From Neisseria sp. Marseille-Q6792 (GTDB lineage Bacteria; Pseudomonadota; Gammaproteobacteria; Burkholderiales; Neisseriaceae), in the NCBI RefSeq assembly GCF_943181435.1, contig NZ_OW969598.1, positions 186,001 to 250,000 of the forward strand: DNA of 64,000 nucleotides, written 5' to 3'. A model generated the notes under the pieces. The model had not been told where the DNA came from. It saw nothing but the letters and a program-made list of their open reading frames with translations, and did not search any database. Below, piece by piece: positions 39,638-48,780 of this stretch. Each line of letters opens with the position of its first letter. Position 1 is the first letter of the stretch. The translations under genes and the position numbers were made by a program.

Positions 39638-40528
39638 ATGAATCTTAAATCCCCTTTATTTTTACGACTGTCCGACCGTTTGGATGTGTACCTGCGCCTG
39701 ATGAGGGCGGACAAGCCCATCGGGACGCTGCTTTTGCTGTGGCCGACCTACTGGGCATTGTGGCTGGCTTCAGACGGCATTCCAGATTGGACGGTATTGG
39801 CGGCGTTTACAATCGGTACGTTTTTAATGCGCAGTGCCGGTTGCGTCATCAACGATTTTGCCGACCGCGATTTTGACGGGGCTGTCGAGCGCACTAAAAA
39901 CCGTCCGTTCGCACAGGGCAGGGTCAAGAAAAAAGAAGCCCTGCTGCTGACGGCATTTTTGTGCCTGCTTGCCGCATTGTGCCTGATTCCGCTGAATCAT
40001 CTGACATGGCTGATGAGCCTGCCCGCGCTGTTTCTTGCGCTGACTTACCCGTTTACCAAACGTTTTTTTCCGATTCCCCAACTCTATCTCGGGCTTGCCT
40101 TTTCCTTCGGCATTCCGATGGCGTTTGCCGCAGTCGTCGGAAACGTACCTTTTGAAGCGTGGATCCTATTTGCTGCCAATGTATTGTGGACGTTGGCTTA
40201 CGATACCGTCTATGCGATGGCGGACAAAGAAGACGATCTGAAAATCGGCATCAAAACCTCCGCCGTCACGTTCGGGCGTTACGACATCGCCGCCGTTATG
40301 CTGTGTCATGGCGGCTTTACCCTGCTGATGACAGTATTGGGGGCGGTTATCAGTGCGACATGGGCATATTGGACGGCAATCCCCATCGTCCTGCTGCTGC
40401 AATACCGCCAATATGCCGCCATCAAAAGCCGCGTCCGGCAAATCTGTTTTGAAACGTTTTTGGCAAACAACAGAATCGGTTGGGTGTGGTTTGCCGCCAT
40501 TTTTGCCCATACGTTTTTCGCGAAATAA
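39638..40528 (+). CDS. ubiA: 4-hydroxybenzoate octaprenyltransferase
   Basis: UbiA joins 4-hydroxybenzoate to an octaprenyl chain in the inner membrane. The 296-residue protein has about nine membrane segments and the two Asp-rich motifs NDFADRDFD and [12 protein letters not shown] that hold the diphosphate through Mg2+. It follows ubiC by 29 bases, so the two probably share a transcript and act in sequence. Confidence 0.96.
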   Translation: MNLKSPLFLRLSDRLDVYLRLMRADKPIGTLLLLWPTYWALWLASDGIPDWTVLAAFTIGTFLMRSAGCVINDFADRDFDGAVERTKNRPFAQGRVKKKEALLLTAFLCLLAALCLIPLNHLTWLMSLPALFLALTYPFTKRFFPIPQLYLGLAFSFGIPMAFAAVVGNVPFEAWILFAANVLWTLAYDTVYAMADKEDDLKIGIKTSAVTFGRYDIAAVMLCHGGFTLLMTVLGAVISATWAYWTAIPIVLLLQYRQYAAIKSRVRQICFETFLANNRIGWVWFAAIFAHTFFAK

Positions 40529-40712
40529 GGCAGGGCAATGCCGTCTGAAGAGCCGTAAACTGCTTTGGACGGCATTTCTATCTGTGCCGAAAAGCGTTAA
40601 AATATGTTTTTAAAACGCTGTGTTATGTCAGCCCGTACCGTATGCGGGATTGAGATTTGCCCCGGCAGTCGGTACAATCCTTCTGTTTTGCGATGTCTGA
40701 AAAGAGAAGCTT

Positions 40713-41162
40713 ATGAGCCTTATCGGCGAAATTTTGCCTTTGTCCCATATTGTTTTGGATATGGAGGTGGGCAGTAAAAAAAGGCTGTTTGAGGAAGCGG
40801 GCCTGCTTTTGGAACGCGAATCCTCATTGTCCCATGCTGATGTTTTCGAATGTCTTTTTGCTCGTGAAAAACTCGGTTCGACCGGTTTGGGGCAGGGCGT
40901 TGCCATCCCCCACGGCCGCTACACCGGCGTGAAGCAGGCTACGGGCGCGTTCATCCGCACGCGCGAACCCATCGGATTTGACGCGCCCGACGGCAAGCCG
41001 GTTTCCCTGGTTTTTATTTTGCTGGTTCCGGAAAATGCGACGGGCGAGCATTTGGAGGTTTTATCCAAATTGGCCGGCAAGTTTTCTCAAAAAAGCATCA
41101 GGGAATCACTGATGACTGTTTCCTCTGCGGAAGAAGTCCGCGCCATCCTGACTGAAGAGTAA
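40713..41162 (+). CDS. ptsN: Nitrogen-type PTS IIA protein (IIA-Ntr)
   Basis: The 149-residue protein is a PTS EIIA domain of the fructose/nitrogen type with the phosphorylated His in [11 protein letters not shown]. It has no attached IIB or IIC part. It acts as a regulator, not a sugar carrier. hprK (HPr kinase) follows one base later and rapZ after that. This ptsN-hprK-rapZ set is common in proteobacteria that lack a full sugar PTS. Confidence 0.94.
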   Translation: MSLIGEILPLSHIVLDMEVGSKKRLFEEAGLLLERESSLSHADVFECLFAREKLGSTGLGQGVAIPHGRYTGVKQATGAFIRTREPIGFDAPDGKPVSLVFILLVPENATGEHLEVLSKLAGKFSQKSIRESLMTVSSAEEVRAILTEE

Positions 41163-41163
41163 T

Positions 41164-42126
41164 ATGCCCAGTATTTCCGTCCGCCGCCTCTTTTCCGACA
41201 ACCAATACAAGCTGCAGCTTGCATGGGTTGCCGGTAATTCGGGTGCGGACAACCGTATCGGCGTAGAGGCGGACAAACCCGTCCTCGCTTTGGTCGGCCA
41301 CCTGAATTTTATCCATCCCAACCAAATCCAAGTGGTCGGTTTGGCGGAGTCGGAGTATCTGAACCGTCTCGAATCGGGTGAAGTCTGCTATCGGTTCGGA
41401 GACCTGTTCGATATTTCCATGTCTTTGGTTATCGTGGCAAACGGCTTGCCGGTTTCTCCCAGCTTGCGCGACTATTGCCATAAAAACGATATCCCCTTGC
41501 TGACTTCTAAGCTTGAAAGCCCGTATCTCATGGATGTGTTGCGGATTTACCTGCAACGTACCCTGGCGGCCTCAGCCATCAAACACGGCGTATTTCTCGA
41601 TGTATTCGAGGTTGGCGTACTAATTACGGGGCATTCCGGTTTGGGTAAGAGCGAATTGGCGTTGGAGCTGATTTCGCGCGGACACAGCCTGATTGCCGAC
41701 GATGCGGTTGAGCTGTTCCGTATCGGACCGGAAACGCTGGAAGGTCGCTGTCCACCTATGCTGCGTGATTTTTTGGAGGTTCGCGGCCTAGGGATACTCA
41801 ATATCCGCCATATTTTTGGTGAGACGTCCATACGTCCGAAGAAAGTGCTGCAGCTGATTATCAACCTTGCCGCAGCAGACGATGAGTACATGAAGCAACT
41901 CGACCGTCTGAGTATACGTACGGAGACCGAGTCTATCCTTAATGTCAACATCCGTTCGGTTACACTGCCTGTCGCGGTCGGACGCAACCTTGCCGTATTG
42001 GTTGAAGCGGCGGTGCGCAATTATATTCTCCAGCTGCGCGGCAAAGACAGTACGCGCGAATTTTTGGAGCGTCATCAGACGCAGCTTAAAGAAAACGAGC
42101 AATACAATGAAAATAGTCCTGATTAG
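41164..42126 (+). CDS. hprK: HPr kinase/phosphorylase
   Basis: HprK phosphorylates and dephosphorylates HPr on a Ser. The 320-residue protein has an N-terminal domain, a P-loop [11 protein letters not shown] near residues 155-165, and the HprK signature region [16 protein letters not shown] (split: [16 protein letters not shown]). The HPr protein itself is not in the window. It starts one base after ptsN and overlaps rapZ by 20 bases, so the three are likely cotranslated. Confidence 0.95.
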   Translation: MPSISVRRLFSDNQYKLQLAWVAGNSGADNRIGVEADKPVLALVGHLNFIHPNQIQVVGLAESEYLNRLESGEVCYRFGDLFDISMSLVIVANGLPVSPSLRDYCHKNDIPLLTSKLESPYLMDVLRIYLQRTLAASAIKHGVFLDVFEVGVLITGHSGLGKSELALELISRGHSLIADDAVELFRIGPETLEGRCPPMLRDFLEVRGLGILNIRHIFGETSIRPKKVLQLIINLAAADDEYMKQLDRLSIRTETESILNVNIRSVTLPVAVGRNLAVLVEAAVRNYILQLRGKDSTREFLERHQTQLKENEQYNENSPD

Positions 42127-42961
42127 CGGCCTGTCCGGTTCGGGTAAATCTGTCGCCCTCAGGCAGATGGAAGATTCGGGTTATTTTTGCGTAGACAATC
42201 TGCCTTTGGAAATGCTCCCGTCGCTGGTGTCGTATCATATCGAGCGTGCCGACGAAAGCGAATTGGCCGTCAGTGTCGATGTACGTTCCGGCATAGACAT
42301 CGGACAGGCGCGGGAACAGATTGCCTATTTGCGCGGACTGGGGCACAAGGTTGAAGTTTTGTTTGTCGAGGCGGAAGAAAGCGTGTTGGTCCGCCGGTTT
42401 TCCGAAACCAGGCGAGGCCACCCTCTGAGTAATCAGGATATGACCCTGTTGGAAAGCTTAAAGAAAGAACGGGAATGGCTTTTCCCGCTTAAAGAAATCG
42501 CCTATTGTATCGATACTTCCCAAATGAATGCCCAACAGCTCCGCCAAGCCGTGCGGCAGTGGTTGAAGGTCGAACGTACCGGGCTGCTGGTGATTTTGGA
42601 GTCGTTCGGATTTAAATACGGCGTACCGAACAACGCGGATTTTATGTTTGATATGCGCAGCCTGCCCAACCCATATTACGATCTTGAACTGAGGGCGTTT
42701 ACTGGTACGGACCAACCGGTCAAGGATTATTTGGACGGACAGCCGCTTGTACAGGAAATGGTTGACGACATCGAAAGGTTTGTTACGCATTGGCTGCCGC
42801 GTTTGGAGGATGAAAGCAGGAGCTACGTTACCGTCGCCATCGGTTGCACGGGAGGACAGCACCGTTCCGTCTATGTTGTCGAAGAGCTTGCCGGAAGGCT
42901 GCAGGGACGTTACGAGTTGCTGATACGACACCGACAGGCGCAAAACCTGCCGAGCCGTTAA
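42107..42961 (+). CDS. rapZ: RNase adapter protein RapZ
   Basis: RapZ binds RNA and nucleotide and in E. coli targets the sRNA GlmZ for RNase E cleavage to control GlmS. The 284-residue protein begins [19 protein letters not shown] (P-loop at residues 8-15) and has a Walker-B-like segment plus the C-terminal [16 protein letters not shown]. The GlmZ system is not known in Neisseria, so the role here may be different. It overlaps hprK by 20 bases. Confidence 0.95.
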   Translation: MKIVLISGLSGSGKSVALRQMEDSGYFCVDNLPLEMLPSLVSYHIERADESELAVSVDVRSGIDIGQAREQIAYLRGLGHKVEVLFVEAEESVLVRRFSETRRGHPLSNQDMTLLESLKKEREWLFPLKEIAYCIDTSQMNAQQLRQAVRQWLKVERTGLLVILESFGFKYGVPNNADFMFDMRSLPNPYYDLELRAFTGTDQPVKDYLDGQPLVQEMVDDIERFVTHWLPRLEDESRSYVTVAIGCTGGQHRSVYVVEELAGRLQGRYELLIRHRQAQNLPSR

Positions 42962-42976
42962 TCCCGTTAAATAATT

Positions 42977-43015
42977 ATGCCGTCTGAAACCCCGCTTTTC
43001 TGTTTCAGACGGCAT
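42977..43015 (+). terminator. Inverted uptake-sequence terminator after rapZ
   Basis: ATGCCGTCTGAA and TTCAGACGGCAT flank a 15-nt loop shortly after the rapZ stop. Confidence 0.8.
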
Positions 43016-43042
43016 TTAAAATATTGAGAAGAAAGGAAAGAT

Positions 43043-43984
43043 ATGGCAATCCAATGGTTTCCCGGCCACATGAATAAAGCAAAAAAAGCCATCGCCGAAC
43101 GCGCCAAAAGCGTAGACATGGTGATTGAAATGCTGGATGCGCGAATGCCCGCCTCCAGCGAAAACCCCCTGCTTGCCCAGCTTTCCAAAGGCAAACCCAA
43201 ACTCAAAATCCTCAACAAACAAGATCTTGCCGACCCCGAGCGCACCAAAATCTGGCTCGAACACTATAACAGCCGCCCAGATACCCGCGCCATCGCCCTC
43301 GATTCCTCCGAAACAGGCGCACACGGCAAAATTACCCAAGCCTGCCGCGCCATGATTCCCCACCGCCAAGGCATAGAAAAACCCCTGCGCGTCCTCATCT
43401 GCGGTATCCCCAACGTTGGTAAGTCCACTCTCATCAATGGAATGATAGGCAAAAAATCCGCCAAAACCGGCAACGAACCCGGCATCACCAAAGCCGAACA
43501 ACGCCTTTTCCTTGCCGACGACTTTTGGCTGTACGACACCCCCGGAATGCTGTGGCCGAAAATCATCGTCGAAGAAGGCGGCTACAACCTTGCCGCCGGC
43601 GGCGCAGTCGGACGCAATGCGCTGGACGAAGAAGAAGTCGCCCTCGAGCTCCTAGACTACCTCCGCCGCCACTATCTCCCCATGCTGCAAGAACGCTACC
43701 AAGCCGACAAAGACCCCAGCAGCCACTGGGACGATAACTCATGGCTCGAATGGATAGCCAAAAAACGCGGAGCAGTCCTCAGCGGCGGACGGGTCAACTA
43801 CCAAAAAGCCGCCGAAAACATCCTTACCGATTTTCGCGAAGGCAAAATCGGCAGAATCACCCTCGAAACGCCGAACCAATGGGAAACATGGCTTAAAAAA
43901 GCCCGTCAGAAAGAAGCCGAACTCAAAGCCATTCGCGAAGCCAGAAAAGCGGAACGCAAAGGGCAGAAGCCTGCGGACGAGTAG
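43043..43984 (+). CDS. Ribosome biogenesis GTPase YlqF/RbgA
   Basis: The 313-residue protein begins IQWFPGHMNKAKKAI, the family signature, and has a circularly permuted GTPase order: G4 LNKQDL, then G1 GIPNVGKSTLIN, then G3 DTPG. In Bacillus RbgA it drives late 50S maturation. It ends with a basic Lys/Arg/Glu-rich helix (KARQKEAELKAIREARKAER, residues near 286-305) typical of RNA-binding tails. It is a single gene between a hairpin and a Correia element. Confidence 0.93.
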   Translation: MAIQWFPGHMNKAKKAIAERAKSVDMVIEMLDARMPASSENPLLAQLSKGKPKLKILNKQDLADPERTKIWLEHYNSRPDTRAIALDSSETGAHGKITQACRAMIPHRQGIEKPLRVLICGIPNVGKSTLINGMIGKKSAKTGNEPGITKAEQRLFLADDFWLYDTPGMLWPKIIVEEGGYNLAAGGAVGRNALDEEEVALELLDYLRRHYLPMLQERYQADKDPSSHWDDNSWLEWIAKKRGAVLSGGRVNYQKAAENILTDFREGKIGRITLETPNQWETWLKKARQKEAELKAIREARKAERKGQKPADE

Positions 43985-44080
43985 GGGGGGTATAGAGGAA
44001 TGCCAAAAGAGGTTTCACTATCTTTAGAAAGGTCGTCTGAAACCTTAGACAGATTGTTCAGACGACCTGTTTGTAAAATT

Positions 44081-44187
44081 TATAGTGGACTAACTTTAAA
44101 CCAGTACGGCGTTGCCTCGCCTTGCCGTACTATCTGTACTGTCTGCGGCTTCGTCGCCTTGTCCTGATTTAAATTTAATCCACTATA
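44081..44187. repeat. Correia element with internal deletion (107 bp)
   Basis: The ends TATAGTGGAC and AATCCACTATA are inverted, but about 50 bases between CCTTGC and CGTACTATC are missing relative to the two full-length copies. The missing part contains the IHF region, so this is the short class. It lies between rbgA and scpB. Confidence 0.9.
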
Positions 44188-44264
44188 AAACCAACACATA
44201 AAACTGAAAAGAATCCTTATCTAAGGCTGACTGACCAATATTAAAACAATTAAATCCTGATGTT

Positions 44265-44867
44265 ATGACTAAAAAACTCTCTCCCGACGCGCTCATCGAA
44301 GCCGCGCTTTTGACTCAAGTCGAACCCTTAAACGAAAAGACCATGCGAGAATTGTGTGTACCGCCGCTGTCGCAGGACAAATTAATCGACGTGTTGGCGC
44401 AGTTGAAAACACGTTGGCAGGGCAGGGCGTTGCAACTGGTACATACGCACGAGGGCTGGCGTTTTCAAATCGTGCAGACGGCATTCGAGCGGCTGGGCAG
44501 CCTCCAAGAACAGCGTGCGCCGCGCTATTCCCGCGCTGTGATGGAAACGCTGGCGATTATCGCCTACCAGCAGCCGGTAACGCGCGGCGATATCGAGGGT
44601 ATACGCGGCGTAGCGGTGTCGCAGAACGTGATGCAGACCTTGCAGGATCGGGGGTGGATTGAGGTAATCGGACATCGTGATACGCTTGGCAAACCAGCGT
44701 TGTGGGCGACAACGGCAACGTTCCTCAGTGATTTGAGTTTGGACGGTCTGGAAGAACTGCCTCCGTTGACAGAACTAGGCGAATTGGTTTTGCCCGATTT
44801 AATGGAAATGTCCCCTGCTGATGAAGAAGAATCGGAAACCGTACCATCCGATATGTTGCTTAATTGA
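44265..44867 (+). CDS. scpB: Segregation and condensation protein ScpB
   Basis: ScpB is a winged-helix subunit that, with ScpA, completes the SMC condensin. The 200-residue protein has the ETLAIIAYQQPVTRGDIEGIRG (ETLAIIAYQQP, TRGDIEGIRG) ScpB core and ends with an acidic tail (SPADEEESETVPSD). scpA is not beside it in this window. A short Correia element precedes it and may set its promoter. Confidence 0.93.
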   Translation: MTKKLSPDALIEAALLTQVEPLNEKTMRELCVPPLSQDKLIDVLAQLKTRWQGRALQLVHTHEGWRFQIVQTAFERLGSLQEQRAPRYSRAVMETLAIIAYQQPVTRGDIEGIRGVAVSQNVMQTLQDRGWIEVIGHRDTLGKPALWATTATFLSDLSLDGLEELPPLTELGELVLPDLMEMSPADEEESETVPSDMLLN

Positions 44868-44874
44868 AATCAGG

Positions 44875-44909
44875 ATGCCGTCTGAAATGCATATTGCTTC
44901 AGACGGCAT
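44875..44909 (+). terminator. Inverted uptake-sequence terminator after scpB
   Basis: ATGCCGTCTGAA and TTCAGACGGCAT flank an 11-nt loop and are followed by TTTC. Confidence 0.8.
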
Positions 44910-44985
44910 TTCAACAAATAAGCAGATAAAATAAACTCCATCTAAAAATAAGAAAAAACTTATTTCTAATTTAAAAAATCTTAGT

Positions 44986-44991
44986 TATAAT
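44986..44991 (+). promoter_or_regulatory. Candidate -10 box for recN
   Basis: A TATAAT lies in the AT-rich gap about 58 bases before the recN ATG. A matching -35 is weak. No LexA-type box is seen. Confidence 0.4.
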
Positions 44992-45048
44992 TCGGATATC
45001 TAAAGCTGATATTTCTTTTGTTGGTCGAATTACTAAGGAATCCTCACG

Positions 45049-46707
45049 ATGCTTCTAACACTTTCTTTGCGAGATTTTGTTATTGTCGAAAATCTGAATC
45101 TTGATTTTCAAAGCGGGTTTACTGTATTGACCGGCGAGACGGGTGCGGGAAAATCCATTACCTTGGACGCAATTGGCTTACTGTTGGGCGATAAGGCAGA
45201 TTACAGCCAAGTACGCCATGGTGCAAAAGAGGCTCAATTGTCAGCATTGTTTGATATTTCCCATTTACCTGTTTTAAAAGAAGAATTGTATGAACAGGGG
45301 CTTTTAAACGACGGAGAAGAAGAACTTAGCATCCGCCGTATTATCGATGCCAAAGGCAAAAGCCGAAGCTTTATCAACAATCAGGCAGCTACCTTGGCAC
45401 AACTCAAATCCGTCGGCAGTCAGCTTATCGATATACATGGACAAAATGCCCATCATTCGCTTAATCAGGAAGCCGCCCAACGGAATCTTCTAGATGCATT
45501 TGCAGGCAGCAAAGAGCAGGCGGAAACCGTCAGACAGTTGTATCAAAACTGGGTCAATGCTAAAAAAACACTGCAAGAGGCGCAGGAACATGCCGAGACC
45601 ATCGTTATTGAGCGTGAACGTTTGGAGTGGCAATTCAATGAATTGAGCCAGTTAGACGTAAAAGAAGGCGAATGGGAAGCCCTCAGCCAAAGCCATGATA
45701 GTCTTGCCCATTCTGCTGAGCTGTTGCAGGCTGCCGAAGAAGTCGGAGATAAGATTGACGGTGATAACGGCATCCAACGGCATATTTATCAATGTCAAAA
45801 GCTATTGACCAATCTGCAAAACATCGAGCCGCGTTTTGCCGAGAGTCTGAATATGTTGGCAAGCATCGAAGCTGAATTGGGCGAAATCAGTGCCAATATG
45901 CGCGATGTGGCCGGACGCAGCGACATCAATCCCAATGAATTGGCGGCTCAGGAGCAGCGTATGGGCGAGCTGATGGGAATGGCGCGGAAATACCGTATCG
46001 AACCTGAAGAATTGCCACAAAAGCTGGCTGAAATCGAAGAGCGTCTGCAAAGCCTGCAAGCTGCCGCCGATTTGGAAGCATTGACGCAAACCGTTGCCCG
46101 CAACCTTGCCGAATATCAGGAAGCCGCCTACATTCTTTCCGCTATGCGCCATCAGGCTGCCGGCAGGCTTAGCGAAGAGACGACAGAAAATATGCAGCAT
46201 CTTGCCATGAAAGGCGCGCGTTTTGACATTGCCCTACTGCCGTCTTCCCCGACGGCGCACGGCTTGGAGCAAGTACAGTTTCAAGTTGCCGCTAACAAAG
46301 GTAATCCACCCCGTCCGCTGAACAAAGTCGCATCCGGCGGCGAACTTGCCCGCATCAGTCTGGCTTTACAGGTTGTTACCAGCCAATACACGGAAATCCC
46401 AACGCTGATTTTTGACGAAGTAGATACCGGTATTGGTGGCGGAGTAGCCGAAATGGTCGGTAAGGCGTTACGTACTTTGGGTAAAAAACATCAGGTGCTT
46501 GCCGTTACCCACCTTCCTCAAGTCGCATCCTGCGGAGAAAATCATTGGCAGGTACGAAAACACAGTGAAGGCGAGCAAACTGTCAGTGAAATCAGCGTGT
46601 TGGATGAGGGACAACGGATTGAGGAAATTGCCCGTATGCTGGGCGGAGAAGTAATTACCGAAACGACACGCCTACATGCGGCTGAATTACTTCAGCTTGC
46701 ATCATAA
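45049..46707 (+). CDS. recN: DNA repair protein RecN
   Basis: RecN is an SMC-like ATPase that acts at double-strand breaks; in Neisseria it supports repair and survival of oxidative damage. The 552-residue protein has Walker A TGETGAGKSITL near residues 28-39, a long coiled-coil middle (about 160-370), an ABC signature VASGGELARISLAL, and Walker B TLIFDEVDTGIGG. It ends LHAAELLQLAS. It has its own AT-rich promoter region and is followed by two tRNA genes. Confidence 0.97.
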   Translation: MLLTLSLRDFVIVENLNLDFQSGFTVLTGETGAGKSITLDAIGLLLGDKADYSQVRHGAKEAQLSALFDISHLPVLKEELYEQGLLNDGEEELSIRRIIDAKGKSRSFINNQAATLAQLKSVGSQLIDIHGQNAHHSLNQEAAQRNLLDAFAGSKEQAETVRQLYQNWVNAKKTLQEAQEHAETIVIERERLEWQFNELSQLDVKEGEWEALSQSHDSLAHSAELLQAAEEVGDKIDGDNGIQRHIYQCQKLLTNLQNIEPRFAESLNMLASIEAELGEISANMRDVAGRSDINPNELAAQEQRMGELMGMARKYRIEPEELPQKLAEIEERLQSLQAAADLEALTQTVARNLAEYQEAAYILSAMRHQAAGRLSEETTENMQHLAMKGARFDIALLPSSPTAHGLEQVQFQVAANKGNPPRPLNKVASGGELARISLALQVVTSQYTEIPTLIFDEVDTGIGGGVAEMVGKALRTLGKKHQVLAVTHLPQVASCGENHWQVRKHSEGEQTVSEISVLDEGQRIEEIARMLGGEVITETTRLHAAELLQLAS

Positions 46708-46833
46708 AATAGTTGGTTTTGAAATCATTATGTTGCATAAAATATCTGCTATGAGGTACTGGAAAAGTAGACAAGATACGAATATATCTGTAATATTCCG
46801 ACTTTATAAATCACTTAAACAAGTGATTGTGCT

Positions 46834-46910
46834 GCACCCGTAGCTCAGTTGGATAGAGTATCTGGCTACGAACCAGAGGGTCGGGCGTTCGAATCGCTCC
46901 GGGTGCGCCA
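46834..46910 (+). tRNA. tRNA-Arg (anticodon ACG)
   Basis: The 77-base cloverleaf has acceptor GCACCCG/CGGGTGC, D arm AGCTCAG, anticodon stem TCTGG/CCAGA around CTACGAA, T arm GCGTTCGAATCGC and an encoded CCA. ACG is normally modified to ICG. Confidence 0.97.
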
Positions 46911-46927
46911 GTAAGAAAATACAATAT

Positions 46928-47002
46928 GCGCCCATCGTCTAGCGGTTAGGACATCGCCCTTTCACGGCGGTAACCGGGGTTCGATTCCCCGTGGGCGTGC
47001 CA
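46928..47002 (+). tRNA. tRNA-Glu (anticodon TTC)
   Basis: The 75-base cloverleaf has acceptor GCGCCCA/TGGGCGT (with a G-T end pair), anticodon stem CCGCC-type around CTTTCAC, T arm GGGGTTCGATTCCCC and an encoded CCA. Confidence 0.95.
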
Positions 47003-47006
47003 ATTC

Positions 47007-47038
47007 AAAATGCCTCCGATTATATCGGAGGCATTTTC
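47007..47038 (+). terminator. Rho-independent terminator after tRNA-Glu
   Basis: AAAATGCCTCCGA and TCGGAGGCATTTT form a perfect stem around TTATA and end in TTTT. Confidence 0.93.
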
Positions 47039-47273
47039 AATTTCCGTTTTTATATACGGATATATTCCTTCGTAGTATATATTCTATTTTATCAATTGAT
47101 TACCTATTATCGTTGGGTTTTGGCGTTGTAGTATGTTAAATGTATTGGCATAGATACTAGAATGAAAGTAGGTCTATGGTTGGACATTTAATATGTCTGT
47201 CAGTTGAGGAGAAGATATTACTGGTAAAGTCTGAAATTTAAAAAGGATTTTAGAAACAAAGAGGGTCAAAAAC

Positions 47274-47711
47274 ATGAACACAAACTTAAATGACAAAGAC
47301 AAAGCCTTGGATACCGCAATCAGGTTTCAGAAAAGGATGAGGATTCCGAAATTTTTCTTTTTAATTTTCGGAATCACAATAGTTTTGGCATTTATCCAAG
47401 ACGTGATAACGGGGGCTAACTTTTTGCAAACAACGATTATGCAAATAATATTTGCGATATATTTAGGCTTTGGAGGTATCATAATTGTATTCTACATAAT
47501 TATCGCAGGAATCTGCCCCTATTGCCACGAATTCCAAAAGATGAATTATGGCACCTCCGTCGGTATCGGGTCGGATAGCTTTACTTTCTTTAAAGGCATT
47601 TCCCCTGTTCCAAAAATCGATTACTGCAGCAAATGCGGCAAGCCCCTGTCTCCTGAAGCCGTAAATAAGGTAATGAATGATAAAACCGATGAAGAAAAAT
47701 CTGATATTTGA
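47274..47711 (+). CDS. Membrane protein with zinc-ribbon pairs, unknown function
   Basis: The 145-residue protein has two strongly hydrophobic segments (about 27-45 and 56-80), then a soluble part with two Cys pairs, CPYC and CSKCG, that resemble a zinc ribbon. I do not recognise a named family. It begins the accessory patch after tRNA-Glu and is more AT-rich than nearby core genes. It lies just before the toxin-module fragment, so an immunity or accessory role in a toxin cassette is possible but not shown. Confidence 0.6.
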   Translation: MNTNLNDKDKALDTAIRFQKRMRIPKFFFLIFGITIVLAFIQDVITGANFLQTTIMQIIFAIYLGFGGIIIVFYIIIAGICPYCHEFQKMNYGTSVGIGSDSFTFFKGISPVPKIDYCSKCGKPLSPEAVNKVMNDKTDEEKSDI

Positions 47712-47835
47712 TGTAAGTTGATGCAGAACAAGCCACAATGTAAACAAATCCTCCCTATAGAGTGAGTATGGCACGCACGCTGGCTTGAAGATTCCGCAAT
47801 ACCAATTATGTCTGCATCCCCCATTACTTGACGAA

Positions 47836-47873
47836 AGGCCGTCTGAAAACAGAAAAACCGTTTCAGACGGCCT
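47836..47873 (+). repeat. Inverted uptake hairpin heading cassette 1
   Basis: GGCCGTCTGAAAA and TTTCAGACGGCC pair around a short A-rich loop. The same hairpin, loop included (except a few bases), recurs at 48736-48774 ahead of the next cassette fragment. Confidence 0.85.
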
Positions 47874-47914
47874 TTGTTTAACGCCACTGAGCCAGCGGGT
47901 TAAAAAGCGCAGTC

Positions 47915-48182
47915 AATGCTGCTGCGCCTTATGCTGCCGAGGCAAAGAGAGTTTGATGGTGCTATTACAATCAATCGTTGGTATGAAGCCAAATCTGGTA
48001 ATTTCTGGAGAGATCACACTTCTACACCTCAAAAATTCGAAAAATTTAAATCAGATATGGGTGATAGATTGAAAATTGCAACAAAAAATGGAGCAACATA
48101 TGAATTACATTCAAATACACCAATCCCTAAAGATGTTAAAGAATTTTTGAACAAAAAAGGTATTAAATATTTTGAATATTAA
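47915..48182 (+). pseudogene. Truncated CDI/TPS-type toxin module (nuclease-like C-terminus)
   Basis: A short piece of pretoxin text (NAAAPYAAEAK) runs out of frame into a C-terminal domain reading EFDGAITINRWYEAKSGNFW. ATG 47916 gives an 88-residue frame. The spacing E/D...E-x-K (Asp14, Glu24, Lys26 of that frame) resembles a PD-(D/E)xK nuclease. There is no secretion signal or TPS domain, and the usual VENN segment is missing. This looks like a silent toxin cassette, usable by recombination into a full tpsA/cdiA gene elsewhere. Whether the short frame is translated is unknown. Confidence 0.65.
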
Positions 48183-48202
48183 AAGTTATAGGAGATTTAA
48201 AA

Positions 48203-48637
48203 ATGTCAAGAAGTGTAAGTTTAGATATTGATTTATCCATAAATAATAAGAAATTCTCTCGTTATGAAATACTAGAATGCTTATTGTATGGAGGTTGGAG
48301 TTTTCTAGATGATGGAAATTTTGTTTATTTACCACTTGGCGATGAAGACTATGATTGGAATTCAGCTTCTATGTCAGGAAAAGAAATTTTAGATTTTTTA
48401 AGAATAAAAAGCAATTTAGATGAAGTAATCGGATTTTCAATAACATGGGTTGACACCAATATTGGTGGACAAGTTTTATTTTTCCCTAATTTTGAATTCT
48501 CATTTAACATCACAATTAATATTAAAAATTTTGATAAAGACATAGTTGATGTTAACTGGTATTTGATTAAATTATTACCTATTTTTGATAAGAATGGTAT
48601 TTTATATAATTCTATTAGATATCAGGAATATAGATAA
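48203..48637 (+). CDS. Putative immunity protein for the nuclease-like toxin
   Basis: The 144-residue protein is AT-rich in DNA and acidic in protein (YLPLGDEDYDWN; NFDKDIVDVNWYL). It begins 20 bases after the toxin fragment, with AGGAG 8 bases before the ATG. I know no named family for it. The tight placement, size and acidic charge fit the cognate immunity protein of the nuclease module. It has no signal peptide and would act in the cytosol. Confidence 0.65.
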   Translation: MSRSVSLDIDLSINNKKFSRYEILECLLYGGWSFLDDGNFVYLPLGDEDYDWNSASMSGKEILDFLRIKSNLDEVIGFSITWVDTNIGGQVLFFPNFEFSFNITINIKNFDKDIVDVNWYLIKLLPIFDKNGILYNSIRYQEYR

Positions 48638-48687
48638 ACCATAAATTAGTAAGCTGTAGCCCATATGAAACCTAAACTCAACAAGTA

Positions 48688-48712
48688 GCATGTGTGCGGA
48701 ACGCACGCATGC
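48688..48712 (+). repeat. Hairpin after the immunity gene
   Basis: GCATGTGTGCG and CGCACGCATGC pair (one G-T) around GAA. It could be a terminator-like end of the cassette; no T-run follows. Confidence 0.5.
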
Positions 48713-48735
48713 GGTTCTCAAGGTTTGAGCTAAGA

Positions 48736-48774
48736 GGCCGTCTGAAAACAGAAAAAATGTTTCAGACGGCCTTT
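48736..48774 (+). repeat. Inverted uptake hairpin heading cassette 2
   Basis: GGCCGTCTGAAAA and TTTCAGACGGCC, with nearly the same loop as at 47836-47873, followed by the same TTTGTTTAACG. It marks the start of the second cassette fragment. Confidence 0.85.
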
Positions 48775-48780
48775 GTTTAA

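Noticed and set aside
43985..43991. G7 run after rbgA
   Set aside because: It follows a stop codon and is too short and misplaced to switch a gene.
46834..47002. tRNA-Glu as an integration site with a duplicated 3' end
   Set aside because: No direct repeat of the tRNA 3' end is visible at the far side of the island near 49.2-49.4 kb.
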